From NCBI RefSeq assembly GCF_013284035.1, contig NZ_CP054141.1, positions 1,984,001 through 2,048,000 of the forward strand: a stretch of DNA of 64,000 nt, given 5' to 3'. Position 1 is the first letter of the stretch. Each line of letters begins with the position of its first letter. Source of the stretch: Flavobacterium sp. M31R6 (GTDB lineage: Bacteria; Bacteroidota; Bacteroidia; Flavobacteriales; Flavobacteriaceae). Below are positions 1 to 7,481 of this stretch, one piece after another. The translations under genes were made by a program, and so were the position numbers. The notes beneath the pieces were generated by a model. It was not told the origin of the DNA. It ran no database searches and was given only the letters and a program-made list of their open reading frames with translations.

Positions 1-935
1 GGTTTGATATCTTTGTATTTTTTTGCTCTTTTTACGGCTTTTATTAAAACTGCAGGATTGTTTCCCAAAGAAACCATAACATCGTGCTTCGAAAGGATTC
101 CAACCGCTTTTGTGTTTGGTGTACCATCTTTTGTAAGGCATATATGGCTGATATTGCTTTTCATCATCGCCATTTGTGCCTGGGTTGCTGTCAGTTTTTT
201 GGGATAGGTAACAACAGGGCTTGTCATGATTAAGGAAGCCGATGTAGTGATAGGATATTCTCCAGTTACAATTTTGTTCCTTAAATCCTTGTCGGTGATA
301 ATACCAATAGGCAGTTTATCTTCTACCACAAGTACAGCTCCAACATTTTTTTTAGTCATAATTTCGGCTATGGCTTTTGCTGTGGTTATAGCGGAACAAG
401 TAACTATTTTTTTGGAATATTTTACGGGTTGAATATCAAGTAGTTTAGTTTCTGTTTCCAATAGATCTCCCGCCAAAGTTTCGCCATACAACTTTCCTCT
501 ATGGCTTTTAGAGTAAGGATTGTTGGTATTAGAGGCAAAACTTTGTATTAAGAAATTACCAACAGCTTCATTTTCTAGTGCGTATGGTCTAAAAATTGAG
601 ATGGGAATAGCATAAAGGATAGTTTCCTCATAAGCTCTGGCTTCCATTTTGTAATTCTCATTGGCTATAAGAGGTCTCAGCCCAAAAATATCTCCTTCGT
701 CACACATATCTAAAATATCATTTTTTAGACCTTTTCTAAGTGCGACAGCTCCTTTGTGAACCACATAAAATGAGCTATGCGTTTCTTCATTTTCTGCAAA
801 AATTACACTATCTTTTTCTTTGTATATAATGGATATTTGCTCCGAAAGTATTTCAATGTCTTTTTGATTTAAAAAAGTAAAAGGAGGGAAGTTTTTTAGG
901 AAATCGGCAACTCTATGTGAAATGGTATTTTTCAT
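1..935 (-). CDS. cNMP-binding / CBS-domain signalling protein (3' end beyond window)
   Basis: My translation from the ATG at 935-933 stays open for about 311 codons to the window edge, so the C-terminus is missing. Residues about 15-130 look like a cyclic-nucleotide-binding (Crp-like) domain, with a central GDIFGLRPLI motif. Residues about 165-290 form two CBS repeats, including GAVLVVEDKLPIGIITDKDL. This order matches the family in which cNMP and CBS domains precede a DUF294 putative nucleotidyltransferase domain, which would lie outside the window. The likely role is a cytoplasmic nucleotide-sensing regulator. The domain order is seen; the DUF294 part is inferred. Confidence 0.8.
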   Translation of the reverse strand, partial: MKNTISHRVADFLKNFPPFTFLNQKDIEILSEQISIIYKEKDSVIFAENEETHSSFYVVHKGAVALRKGLKNDILDMCDEGDIFGLRPLIANENYKMEARAYEETILYAIPISIFRPYALENEAVGNFLIQSFASNTNNPYSKSHRGKLYGETLAGDLLETETKLLDIQPVKYSKKIVTCSAITTAKAIAEIMTKKNVGAVLVVEDKLPIGIITDKDLRNKIVTGEYPITTSASLIMTSPVVTYPKKLTATQAQMAMMKSNISHICLTKDGTPNTKAVGILSKHDVMVSLGNNPAVLIKAVKRAKKYKDIK

Positions 936-964
936 TGGTATTGTTTGAAACTAAAATTATATAT

Positions 965-996
965 AAAAAAAAAACAGCTACTTTGAGGTAACTGTG
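965..996 (-). terminator. Rho-independent terminator after the nrtS-like gene
   Basis: Read on the minus strand, ACAG-TAC and GTA-CTGT arms form a hairpin that overlaps the last codons and stop of the small membrane-protein gene. A run of about ten T follows. It would end the terC-nrtS transcript. Confidence 0.6.
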
Positions 997-1208
997 TTTT
1001 TAATGGTTGTTTTTTCGAATGATTTCGATGCTAATGTGGAAGAATATAAGGAAACACAAAACGGAGTAATGTAAGTCAATACTATTCTTAAAGTATTTCT
1101 AAATGTAAAATCACCTTCCCAGATTACGTCGTAACTGTTAATAGTGTTCAAAATAGTCCCCACTACAACAGCAATAATCAAAGCGTTTTTTATGTTTTTA
1201 GAAAGCAT
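978..1208 (-). CDS. Small membrane protein, NrtS-like nitrate/nitrite transporter
   Basis: This 76-residue protein has two predicted membrane helices, at about residues 8-25 and 40-58. The pattern of ALIIAVVVGTILNTINSYD followed by LTYITPFCVSLYSS resembles the NrtS family, small two-helix proteins linked to nitrate/nitrite transport in cyanobacteria. It starts one base after the stop of the upstream terC gene, so the two are almost certainly co-transcribed. The family call is by eye, and nitrate transport in this organism is only inferred. No nitrate-assimilation gene lies nearby. Confidence 0.55.
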   Translation of the reverse strand: MLSKNIKNALIIAVVVGTILNTINSYDVIWEGDFTFRNTLRIVLTYITPFCVSLYSSTLASKSFEKTTIKNTVTSK

Positions 1209-1209
1209 A

Positions 1210-1980
1210 TTATTTCTTTTTGGTCATTCTCATATTTAGTATTTCTACAAATAAAGAGAACGAAATGGCAAAGTATAAATACCCTTTTGGTACTGGAGTC
1301 ACATGACTGCCAAATATAAGAGCATTGGCCAAGTGTGCACTTTCGGTCAACAGCATGAATCCTATCAAAATCAAAAAGGACAATCCTAAAATTTGTATCG
1401 ATGGATGTTTGTTTACAAAATTTCCAACAGGAACTGCAAACTGCATCATAATCAAAACAGATATCACTACAGCCGTAATCATAATAATCAAAGCACCTTC
1501 AACACCGTTTGTCATTCCCACAGCGGTTAAAATACTGTCAAATGAGAAAACCAAGTCGATCATTATAATTTGAAGAATAACACTCTGAAAAGATTTTGCT
1601 GCAGCTCGTCCCAATTCTTTTTCTTTATGACCTTTTTCATCAACTTTCTCACGAATTTCATTTGTACTTTTATAAATCAAGAACAATCCTCCCAACAATA
1701 AAATGATACTTTGTCCTGTAACCCCAGCATGTAGCCAACTCCAATCAATCGTAAACCAAGGCTTTTTCATTTTGGTTAAAAAATTAATTCCAAATAAAAG
1801 AGCTATTCGCATGAACATGGCTAGAAACATTCCTATTTTGGTTGCTTTTTTGCGGTCTTCCGGAGCTAATTTTCCAGTTGCAATAGAGATGAAAATGATG
1901 TTGTCTATACCTAATACAATTTCAAGAAAAGTTAGTGTTAATAAGGCAATCCAAGCATCTGGGTTTAAAAATACTTCCAT
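1210..1980 (-). CDS. TerC family integral membrane protein
   Basis: The 256-residue polytopic membrane protein has the two TerC signature regions: ExVLGIDN at about residues 20-27 and MIDLVFSFDSI at about 141-150, whose acidic residues lie in the membrane. The cytoplasmic loop at about 105-130 is strongly charged. TerC proteins are associated with tellurite resistance and with export of metals, especially manganese, sometimes supplying metal to exoenzymes. The length matches short TerC/YkoY/Alx-type proteins. It is first in an operon with the NrtS-like gene. The substrate cannot be read from sequence. Confidence 0.9.
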   Translation of the reverse strand: MEVFLNPDAWIALLTLTFLEIVLGIDNIIFISIATGKLAPEDRKKATKIGMFLAMFMRIALLFGINFLTKMKKPWFTIDWSWLHAGVTGQSIILLLGGLFLIYKSTNEIREKVDEKGHKEKELGRAAAKSFQSVILQIIMIDLVFSFDSILTAVGMTNGVEGALIIMITAVVISVLIMMQFAVPVGNFVNKHPSIQILGLSFLILIGFMLLTESAHLANALIFGSHVTPVPKGYLYFAISFSLFVEILNMRMTKKK

Positions 1981-2010
1981 TTTTTATTATGGGTTTAAAT
2001 TATGGGTTTT

Positions 2011-2047
2011 TTGCAATCTGCAATCTGAATTCTCTAATTTGAAATCT
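2011..2047. repeat. AATCTGCAATCT-type intergenic word repeat
   Basis: This short stretch before terC is built from the words TTGCAATCTG and CAATCTGAAT. Related words recur near 34548-34610 and 52318-52352. It lies between genes and shows no coding potential. Confidence 0.4.
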
Positions 2048-2408
2048 TAATAACCGTTCCTCTTTGTTTAGAATCGACACCAACCATTCCAAATTCAAAG
2101 GTATAGGAATTTTTTGTAGTTGTCAAAATTTTCATGTCAATCGCTTTCTCTTCGGCCTTGTTTTTCGGGTGTTTTTTCTGCAAAACATATTCGCAATCAT
2201 TCACCCAGCGAATTGTGGAAGTATCCGTTTTTCCCTCAAAAGTCTCAATTTCAATGCTGTCATTACGCTCAAAAACCGTAGTTTTTTTAACGCCGTCAAT
2301 CTCGTATTCAAATTTAAATTTCCCGGTTTTAAAGTCGGCACAGTTACGTTCAACATTGTAGCAGGATAGTAGCAGCAGTAAAGGAGAGAGTAGTATTATT
2401 TTTTTCAT
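2034..2408 (-). CDS. Hypothetical lipoprotein, 124 aa
   Basis: A lipoprotein signal peptide is evident: MKKIILLSPLLLLLSC, with the lipobox cysteine at residue 16. The mature part is a small, probably all-beta domain rich in Thr and Lys, including FKFEYEIDGVKKTTVF and TIRWVNDCEYVL. It resembles the small beta-sandwich lipoproteins common in flavobacteria, for which I know no function. Similar proteins have sometimes been labelled as a topoisomerase subunit; nothing here supports that. It is probably an outer- or inner-membrane-anchored protein facing the periplasm. Confidence 0.7.
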   Translation of the reverse strand: MKKIILLSPLLLLLSCYNVERNCADFKTGKFKFEYEIDGVKKTTVFERNDSIEIETFEGKTDTSTIRWVNDCEYVLQKKHPKNKAEEKAIDMKILTTTKNSYTFEFGMVGVDSKQRGTVIKISN

Positions 2409-2434
2409 TTCTTCGTATTTATCTTTTTTATTTG

Positions 2435-2576
2435 GGCCTAATCCAGCTATCCGTTACAACTCCTCGGTCTATTCCCTTTTTTTCCAATGCCCTAAAAGGA
2501 GCTTCCTCTGGTCGCTCTTTTGGGGCAAGAAAAAATAAGATATAGCCCTGCGGGGTTTTCACTTCCATCTGGGGCA
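2435..2576 (-). repeat. Intergenic repeat family A, copy 1 (long variant)
   Basis: One end, GGCCTAATCCAGCTATCCGT, matches the end of copy 3 at 33713. The other end, TTTTCACTTCCATCTGGGGC, matches its GGATTTCCAC...ATCAGGGCT end. The interior is longer and shares the block GAGCTTCC..TGGTCGCTCTTT with copy 2 at 15567. It is noncoding and lies between the lipoprotein and DinB-like genes. Confidence 0.55.
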
Positions 2577-2593
2577 ATAAATAGGTATATTTA

Positions 2594-3169
2594 TTATTTT
2601 AAACGTCTGAATTCTTCTTCCGTAAAATTTTTAATTGTTTTCTCTTGTGCAAATTTATCTGCGTTATAACTATTCGATTTATTTTTTGGAATCGATAAAC
2701 TATCCCATTCGCTATTTTTAAGTTGTTTGGCATAAAAGACAATTTGTCCAACATGATATGGATAATGTGCCAGTTGTCTGTTGATGGCTTCAATGACTGT
2801 ATGGCCCTCGTTCCTGATATAAATAATCTCCGAAAGTTGTTCTGGCTTCAAACTGTCCAATGCTCCTAAAAAACAATCCCAACCTTTATTCCAAAGAGTC
2901 AATACTTGATCCTTTGTGTGCAAATCATTTTCAAATTCACCGTCTCTATTTCTAGTTTCTTTTTCACCATCGGTGGTCAGGAAATCCGTCCAACGCGAAA
3001 GCATATTCCCCGAAAGGTGTTTTACAATCACGGCAATACTGTTGGTGTCTTCGTTTACAGTAACAAAAAGCTGCTCCGGTTCTAATTGATCTATCGCTTT
3101 TTCTCCCAATATTTTATAGTAGAGAAATTGCTTTTTTACGCTTTCAAGATAGGAGATGGTTGCATTCAT
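2594..3169 (-). CDS. DUF1572 / DinB-superfamily protein
   Basis: The 191-residue protein has the four-helix DinB pattern: YLESVKKQFLYYK at the N-terminus, an IVKHLSGNMLSRW histidine motif at about residues 48-60, and a later LAHYPYHVGQIVFYAK histidine motif at about 133-148. These histidines are the expected metal ligands of the DinB/YfiT fold. DUF1572 members are putative metal-dependent enzymes without a firmly known substrate. It starts two bases after the pentapeptide-repeat gene ends, so it is the last gene of the same operon. Confidence 0.8.
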   Translation of the reverse strand: MNATISYLESVKKQFLYYKILGEKAIDQLEPEQLFVTVNEDTNSIAVIVKHLSGNMLSRWTDFLTTDGEKETRNRDGEFENDLHTKDQVLTLWNKGWDCFLGALDSLKPEQLSEIIYIRNEGHTVIEAINRQLAHYPYHVGQIVFYAKQLKNSEWDSLSIPKNKSNSYNADKFAQEKTIKNFTEEEFRRLK

Positions 3170-3171
3170 AA

Positions 3172-3744
3172 TTACTCAATTTTTATATCGTATTTATCCA
3201 AAAGCCCCGCGATTCCCTGACTGGAAAATTTTGCTTTTTTCATCGGGTTGAATTCGGGGTCAATTTTATAGTTATAGGCTGTGGTAAAATCGGCACCGGC
3301 CAAAACAGTGTCGTTAAAAATAGCATTGTCCAAATTACAGTTTCCAAAAACCGATTGGGTCAAATTCGTTCCAATAAAAGTTACTTCTTTCATCGAACAC
3401 GAATTGAATTTGGTTTTGGGCATTTTTTTATTTGCAAAAGAACTATAGTCCAAAATGCAATCTTGAAATTGCACATTGAATAAAAAATCCTGACACGATT
3501 GAAATTGAATCCCCATTAGTTTGCAGTTCTTGAAGTTAACACTCTTCAGGCTAGAACCTCCCAATTGGGTCATCGATAAATTGCATTCTATGAATTCACA
3601 ATCCATAAAACTATTGTTCGAAAAATCGCTATTTGAGAAATCGCAGTTCTTAAAAACGCAATCCTCAAATTCACGATTGTTAATCTTCTTACCAATATAG
3701 GTTACTTTTTCAAATGTTTTTTGAATGTGTATCAGGTCTTCCAT
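3172..3744 (-). CDS. Pentapeptide-repeat protein
   Basis: The 190-residue protein consists largely of A(D/N)LxX-like pentapeptides from about residue 25 to 150, for example FKNCDFSNSDFSNNSFMDCE and CNLDNAIFNDTVLAGADF. Such repeats fold into a right-handed quadrilateral beta-helix. Some relatives (Qnr, MfpA) protect DNA gyrase, but most have no known role, and nothing here identifies a gyrase link. Its start overlaps the stop of the DUF6095 gene by one base, which suggests coupled translation. Confidence 0.85.
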   Translation of the reverse strand: MEDLIHIQKTFEKVTYIGKKINNREFEDCVFKNCDFSNSDFSNNSFMDCEFIECNLSMTQLGGSSLKSVNFKNCKLMGIQFQSCQDFLFNVQFQDCILDYSSFANKKMPKTKFNSCSMKEVTFIGTNLTQSVFGNCNLDNAIFNDTVLAGADFTTAYNYKIDPEFNPMKKAKFSSQGIAGLLDKYDIKIE

Positions 3745-3962
3745 TAGTCGTTAAATATGCCTTTCATTATTATTTTTAAACCTACAAACATCAAGTACAT
3801 TGATGTGAGACAGGCAATGATTCCAATAGCCAAAACCAAATAATGCCAATTGGTATGTTGGTTCATAAATGCATTATAAATAACGGTTGGGCCAATGAAC
3901 ATGAGCGGTAAAGCACCAGTCAAATATTTTATCCCTTTTGCCAATAATTCTTTGTTAGCCAT
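3744..3962 (-). CDS. DUF6095-like two-helix membrane protein
   Basis: This 72-residue protein has two hydrophobic helices, about residues 12-30 and 41-65, with short polar ends, matching the small flavobacterial DUF6095 family. The function is unknown. It lies 64 bp downstream of murQ and overlaps the next gene by one base, so it may belong to a murQ-led operon. Confidence 0.65.
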   Translation of the reverse strand: MANKELLAKGIKYLTGALPLMFIGPTVIYNAFMNQHTNWHYLVLAIGIIACLTSMYLMFVGLKIIMKGIFND

Positions 3963-4026
3963 TTTTGCTGGTTTAATCTGTTATATGTTTAATCGTAATT
4001 TGTGCAACCTATTATCTGAAATCTGC

Positions 4027-4842
4027 TTATTGAGCATTATAATAATCAACTGCTTTTCTAACGCTTCCGTGAGTTTTTAGCAATTCAGAGCCTTCTTCGT
4101 AAGTTACAGGAATTTCTCCCATAATCATTTTTACACCACGATCTACAAGTTTGACATTGCTCAATTGCATATCAACCATTTTGTTTCCTTTTACTTTTCC
4201 AAGCTGGATCATTGTAGCGGTCGTAATCATATTTAGAACCAATTTTTGGGCAGTACCTGCTTTCATTCTGGAACTTCCCGTTACAAACTCGGGGCCCACA
4301 ATGACTTCGATTGGGAATTTTGCCTTGTGGGAAAGAGGACTTCCAGCATTGCAAGAAATACTTCCAGTACTTATATTTTTAGCATTACAGGCCTGTAAAC
4401 CTCCAATAACATAAGGAGTTGTTCCAGAGGCAGCAATACCAACAACCACATCATTTGCGTTTACGTTAAAAGCTTGTAAGTCAATCCAAGCTTGAGTAGC
4501 GTTGTCTTCGGCATTTTCAACGGCTTTGCGGATGGCAGTATCTCCACCTGCAATAATTCCAACAACCAAATCAAAAGGGACTCCAAAAGTTGGAGGACAT
4601 TCTGAGGCATCCAAGATTCCCAAACGTCCGGAAGTTCCGGCTCCAATATAGAATAATCGGCCACCCAATTTCATTTTGGCAACAATTTCGGTTACCAATG
4701 TCTCTATTTGCGGCAAGGCTTTTTCTACAGCAAGAGGTACAGTTTTGTCTTCGTTATTGATGTTGGTAAGTAATTCTTGAACCGACATTTTCTCTAAATG
4801 TTCATATTTTGAAGATTGTTCGGTGGTCTTAGTGAAGTTCAT
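4027..4842 (-). CDS. murQ: N-acetylmuramic acid 6-phosphate etherase
   Basis: MurQ cleaves the lactyl ether of MurNAc-6-phosphate to give GlcNAc-6-phosphate and D-lactate, recycling cell-wall sugar in the cytoplasm. The 271-residue SIS-domain protein has the signature GAGTSGRLGILDASECPPTF at about residues 68-86. Glu81 and Glu112 sit where the two catalytic glutamates of the E. coli enzyme are expected. The motif SSRMKAGTAQKLVLNMI follows near residue 190. It is slightly shorter than the E. coli enzyme (about 298), through a shorter C-terminus. No anmK or permease gene is adjacent. Confidence 0.95.
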   Translation of the reverse strand: MNFTKTTEQSSKYEHLEKMSVQELLTNINNEDKTVPLAVEKALPQIETLVTEIVAKMKLGGRLFYIGAGTSGRLGILDASECPPTFGVPFDLVVGIIAGGDTAIRKAVENAEDNATQAWIDLQAFNVNANDVVVGIAASGTTPYVIGGLQACNAKNISTGSISCNAGSPLSHKAKFPIEVIVGPEFVTGSSRMKAGTAQKLVLNMITTATMIQLGKVKGNKMVDMQLSNVKLVDRGVKMIMGEIPVTYEEGSELLKTHGSVRKAVDYYNAQ

Positions 4843-5060
4843 TGTTTTGCTTTAAAATTGACAACTTTTATACTTGGTAAAGTTAGGGAATTTTAAAACT
4901 TACTATTCTCTGAAAAATGAAAAATAGTAATAAAAATGTTTATTTTGCTTAAGATAACATTTTAGTAAACCAGTAATACTTTATCTGGAATGTTGTATTT
5001 TGGTTGGTAATAATTGAAAAAAAATGGTTCAACTTTAATTAAAAAGTTAAACCCTTATTT

Positions 5061-5480
5061 TTAAACGCTTTTTAGAAAAGTGTCTTCTTCTCCTTCTTTT
5101 GTTTCTTCCTCCTCATTTGATTCAATAAGGGTATTATGTAAGCGTTCTGCCATTTTTTCGATACTATCCGTAATTGAATCGCATACCAATTCCATTCTAC
5201 GGTGTTTTTCTTCTTTGACGGCCCTTAAAACATTTTCAACAAAAACTTTGTCATATTTCTCTGCAACAGAATCACGTGTGTTGGTCATTCGTATCACAGA
5301 TTCATTACTGAATATGGTAACTCTAAAATGTTGCTCTTCGTTACTTAAGTAATATTTACCACCTAATTCATCACAATTGATGTCGGTTGAGCTAATTTTC
5401 AATAACTCCGTTATTATACCAAAAATATGATTTTCAATTTTGGTATATGCTTTAGGTTTTTTTCTAAAAAAATTAAACAT
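5061..5480 (-). CDS. Hypothetical charged protein, 139 aa
   Basis: I do not recognise a family. The protein begins with a basic stretch (MFNFFRKKPKAY), has a mixed alpha/beta middle, a probable coiled coil at about residues 85-118 (VLRAVKEEKHRRMELVCDS) and a very acidic tail rich in Glu. It has no signal peptide or membrane helix, so it is probably cytoplasmic. It stands alone, with a 217-bp gap to murQ and a 344-bp gap to the ZIP transporter. Similar lone genes are common in flavobacteria. Confidence 0.6.
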   Translation of the reverse strand: MFNFFRKKPKAYTKIENHIFGIITELLKISSTDINCDELGGKYYLSNEEQHFRVTIFSNESVIRMTNTRDSVAEKYDKVFVENVLRAVKEEKHRRMELVCDSITDSIEKMAERLHNTLIESNEEEETKEGEEDTFLKSV

Positions 5481-5824
5481 GCAAACAAATGTATATTAAG
5501 GTCTTTAGACAATTTTCTCTCATCGCTTTTTCTGTGAATTTAGTAATAATTTGGTATCAATCTCATAAAGACAGAAACTTCTCAAGAATATATTTTTTGA
5601 CAAATTAATGGTAATATTTTTAATAATGCAAATTATTTGAATTATATGCAAGTTAGTTTAGGTGATTGACGCTAAATACTTGATTATTTATAAAATATCT
5701 CCATCAGAATTAGATTGGATTAAATCAAAATTTAACCAATAAAAGGATTAATTTAAATGATTCTTATAAATAAAGAGAATTGGAAAACAATTAAAAATGG
5801 TTTTTTTTCGAAGATTGTATTCGT
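5481..5824. other. 344-bp gene-free AT-rich stretch
   Basis: I see no open frame, strong hairpin or repeat word here. It lies between the starts and ends of two minus-strand genes and probably contains the promoter of the 139-aa gene. Confidence 0.4.
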
Positions 5825-6493
5825 CTATATTAAATACGCCAGCAGAATACCAATTACAATCATTGATACTTTGGCGATATTGAATTTGTGTCCTTCGCTA
5901 CTTTCAAAAATGATAGTCGATGAAATATGAAATAAGATTCCAATGACTACTGCTGTAATTTCGGAATAATATTCGTTCAATTGTGGTATAAAGTCAGAAA
6001 CAATGGTACCCAGAGGTGTCATGATTGCAAAAGTGACCATAAATAGAAAGATGGCCTTTCTATTTAGACTGGAACTGACGAAAAAAGAGGTTAAAATAAT
6101 TGCAATAGGCAAATGGTGAATTGCTATTCCAATTGCTAAATCATTATGGTGACTTACAGGAAATCCTTCTAAAAAGGCATGAATACAGAGACTGACGAAT
6201 AGTAACCAAGGTATTTGATACATTTTGGCATGACCATGTACGTGACCATGCTCAGCTCCTTTAGAGAAAAATTCCAATACGATTTGGAACAAAATACCCA
6301 ACATTATAAAAAGTCCAATGTTATGGTTTCCACTTTCATACACTTCAGGAAGTAGGTGCATTACGGTAAGCGAAAGCAAGAACGAACCACTAAAAGCTAA
6401 TAATAGTTTTAGGTTGGTTTTGCTTTTCGGTTTTAGAAATAAAGCTATGAAATAACCAATAAGTACTGATAGTAGGGGTAATAGGTAATTCAT
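5825..6493 (-). CDS. ZIP family divalent metal transporter
   Basis: The 222-residue membrane protein has about seven or eight helices. A histidine-rich loop (AEHGHVHGH, residues 80-88) and intramembrane motifs with His105, Glu109, His126 and His127 (LCIHAFLEG, IAIHHLPIAI) match the metal-binding TM4 and TM5 of ZIP proteins. ZIP proteins import zinc, iron or similar divalent metals into the cytoplasm. The exact metal is not determinable. Two direct GTTTAACCG repeats lie just upstream. The gene appears to be monocistronic. Confidence 0.85.
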   Translation of the reverse strand: MNYLLPLLSVLIGYFIALFLKPKSKTNLKLLLAFSGSFLLSLTVMHLLPEVYESGNHNIGLFIMLGILFQIVLEFFSKGAEHGHVHGHAKMYQIPWLLFVSLCIHAFLEGFPVSHHNDLAIGIAIHHLPIAIILTSFFVSSSLNRKAIFLFMVTFAIMTPLGTIVSDFIPQLNEYYSEITAVVIGILFHISSTIIFESSEGHKFNIAKVSMIVIGILLAYLI

Positions 6494-6500
6494 GTTTTTT

Positions 6501-6543
6501 GTTTAACCGTTTATTCGTTTAATTATTTATTATTGTTTAACCG
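6501..6543. repeat. Direct GTTTAACCG repeats upstream of the ZIP gene
   Basis: GTTTAACCG occurs at 6501-6509 and again at 6535-6543, 34 bases apart, in front of the ZIP start at 6493. It could be a regulator site or one of the word-like intergenic repeats of this genome. Confidence 0.3.
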
Positions 6544-6622
6544 CTTTAATATAAGGATATACAATCTGAATTAAAAAGTTTAGCACCGTAGTATTTAACG
6601 ATTCGGCGATAAACAAAATTAA

Positions 6623-7387
6623 CTATTTAAAAATCATAATTAATCTTTCGCTTTCAGTTTTGTGGAATTTTTTTAGCTTATAATCCCCAAAAATATCCAA
6701 TAAAAAGATACCGGCTTCTTCCATCATCTCTTCAAAATCTTTTAATGTAAGAGCTTTTACTTTTTCAGTAAAATGATACTTGTGACCTTGGTCTTCAAAA
6801 TCAATTTCTTTGAAAATATGCCCATCTTTCAGGTAGCGTTTGATTTGGAAATCAATTCCATCAACATGTTTTACTTCTTCTGGAACCAAATTATTAAGCA
6901 CATTGGTAACATTCATAAAATCAATCACTGCAAAACCATATTCAGATAAGCTTTCTTTTATAGCTTTTAGAGTAGTAAGGTTGTCCTCATCGTTTTCGAA
7001 ATAACCAAAACTGGTGAACAGATTGAAAATAGCATCAAATTTATCTTCAAATACTTCCCGCATATCATGAACTTGAAAATGCAAGGTTTCATTACTGTTT
7101 TTTTGAGCTTCCAATATACTGTTTTCAGATAAATCGGCACCAATAACATTGAACCCTAATTGGTTTAAATAAATGGCATGACGGCCTTTACCGCAAGCTA
7201 AGTCAAGCACTTTGGCTTTCTCGGGAAGATTCAGGTAATGAGTCAGATTGTCCATAAACAATTGGGCTTCTCTGTAGTTTCTTTCTTTGTAAAGTATATG
7301 ATAATATGGACTGTCGAACCAAGAGGCAAACCAATTTTCAGGATTGGAATTGGTAATTTGTGTTTTGTTATTTGTAGAATCGGACAT
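6623..7387 (-). CDS. Class I SAM-dependent methyltransferase
   Basis: The 254-residue protein has SAM-binding motif I, VLDLACGKGRHAIYL, at about residues 60-74, an acidic motif (GADLSENSI) at about 83-91 and FDAIFNLFTSFGYF at about 117-130. It belongs to the Methyltransf_25-like group of small-molecule or unknown-substrate enzymes. The substrate cannot be inferred. It is transcribed away from the THUMP-domain methyltransferase gene, with closely packed -7 boxes between them. Confidence 0.8.
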   Translation of the reverse strand: MSDSTNNKTQITNSNPENWFASWFDSPYYHILYKERNYREAQLFMDNLTHYLNLPEKAKVLDLACGKGRHAIYLNQLGFNVIGADLSENSILEAQKNSNETLHFQVHDMREVFEDKFDAIFNLFTSFGYFENDEDNLTTLKAIKESLSEYGFAVIDFMNVTNVLNNLVPEEVKHVDGIDFQIKRYLKDGHIFKEIDFEDQGHKYHFTEKVKALTLKDFEEMMEEAGIFLLDIFGDYKLKKFHKTESERLIMIFK

Positions 7388-7416
7388 TTATTCTTTTTCA
7401 ATTAATTTAAGTCCCG

Positions 7417-7435
7417 CAAATTTAGTGTATTTTTG
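7417..7435. promoter_or_regulatory. Back-to-back -7 boxes between divergent methyltransferase genes
   Basis: CAAATTTA at 7417-7424 reads TAAATTTG on the minus strand, toward the gene starting at 7387. TATTTTTG at 7428-7435 faces the gene at 7482. Both fit the Bacteroidota -7 consensus TAnnTTTG. I do not see a well-spaced -33 TTG for either, so the call is tentative. Confidence 0.35.
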
Positions 7436-7455
7436 CCGAATATTAATGATAACAA

Positions 7456-7480
7456 TTCCCCCATTTGGGGGTTAGGGGGC
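7456..7480 (+). repeat. CCCCC/GGGGGTTAGGGGG palindromic word repeat, copy 1
   Basis: TTCCCCCATTTGGGGG followed by TTAGGGGGC ends one base before the ATG at 7482. A similar element, with fewer C and G, lies at 13510-13535. The CCCCC/GGGGG arms could form a hairpin covering the ribosome-binding region. Confidence 0.5.
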
Positions 7481-7481
7481 T

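Noticed and set aside
2034..2408. DNA topoisomerase IV subunit
   Set aside because: The gene encodes a 124-aa lipoprotein with no topoisomerase motif.
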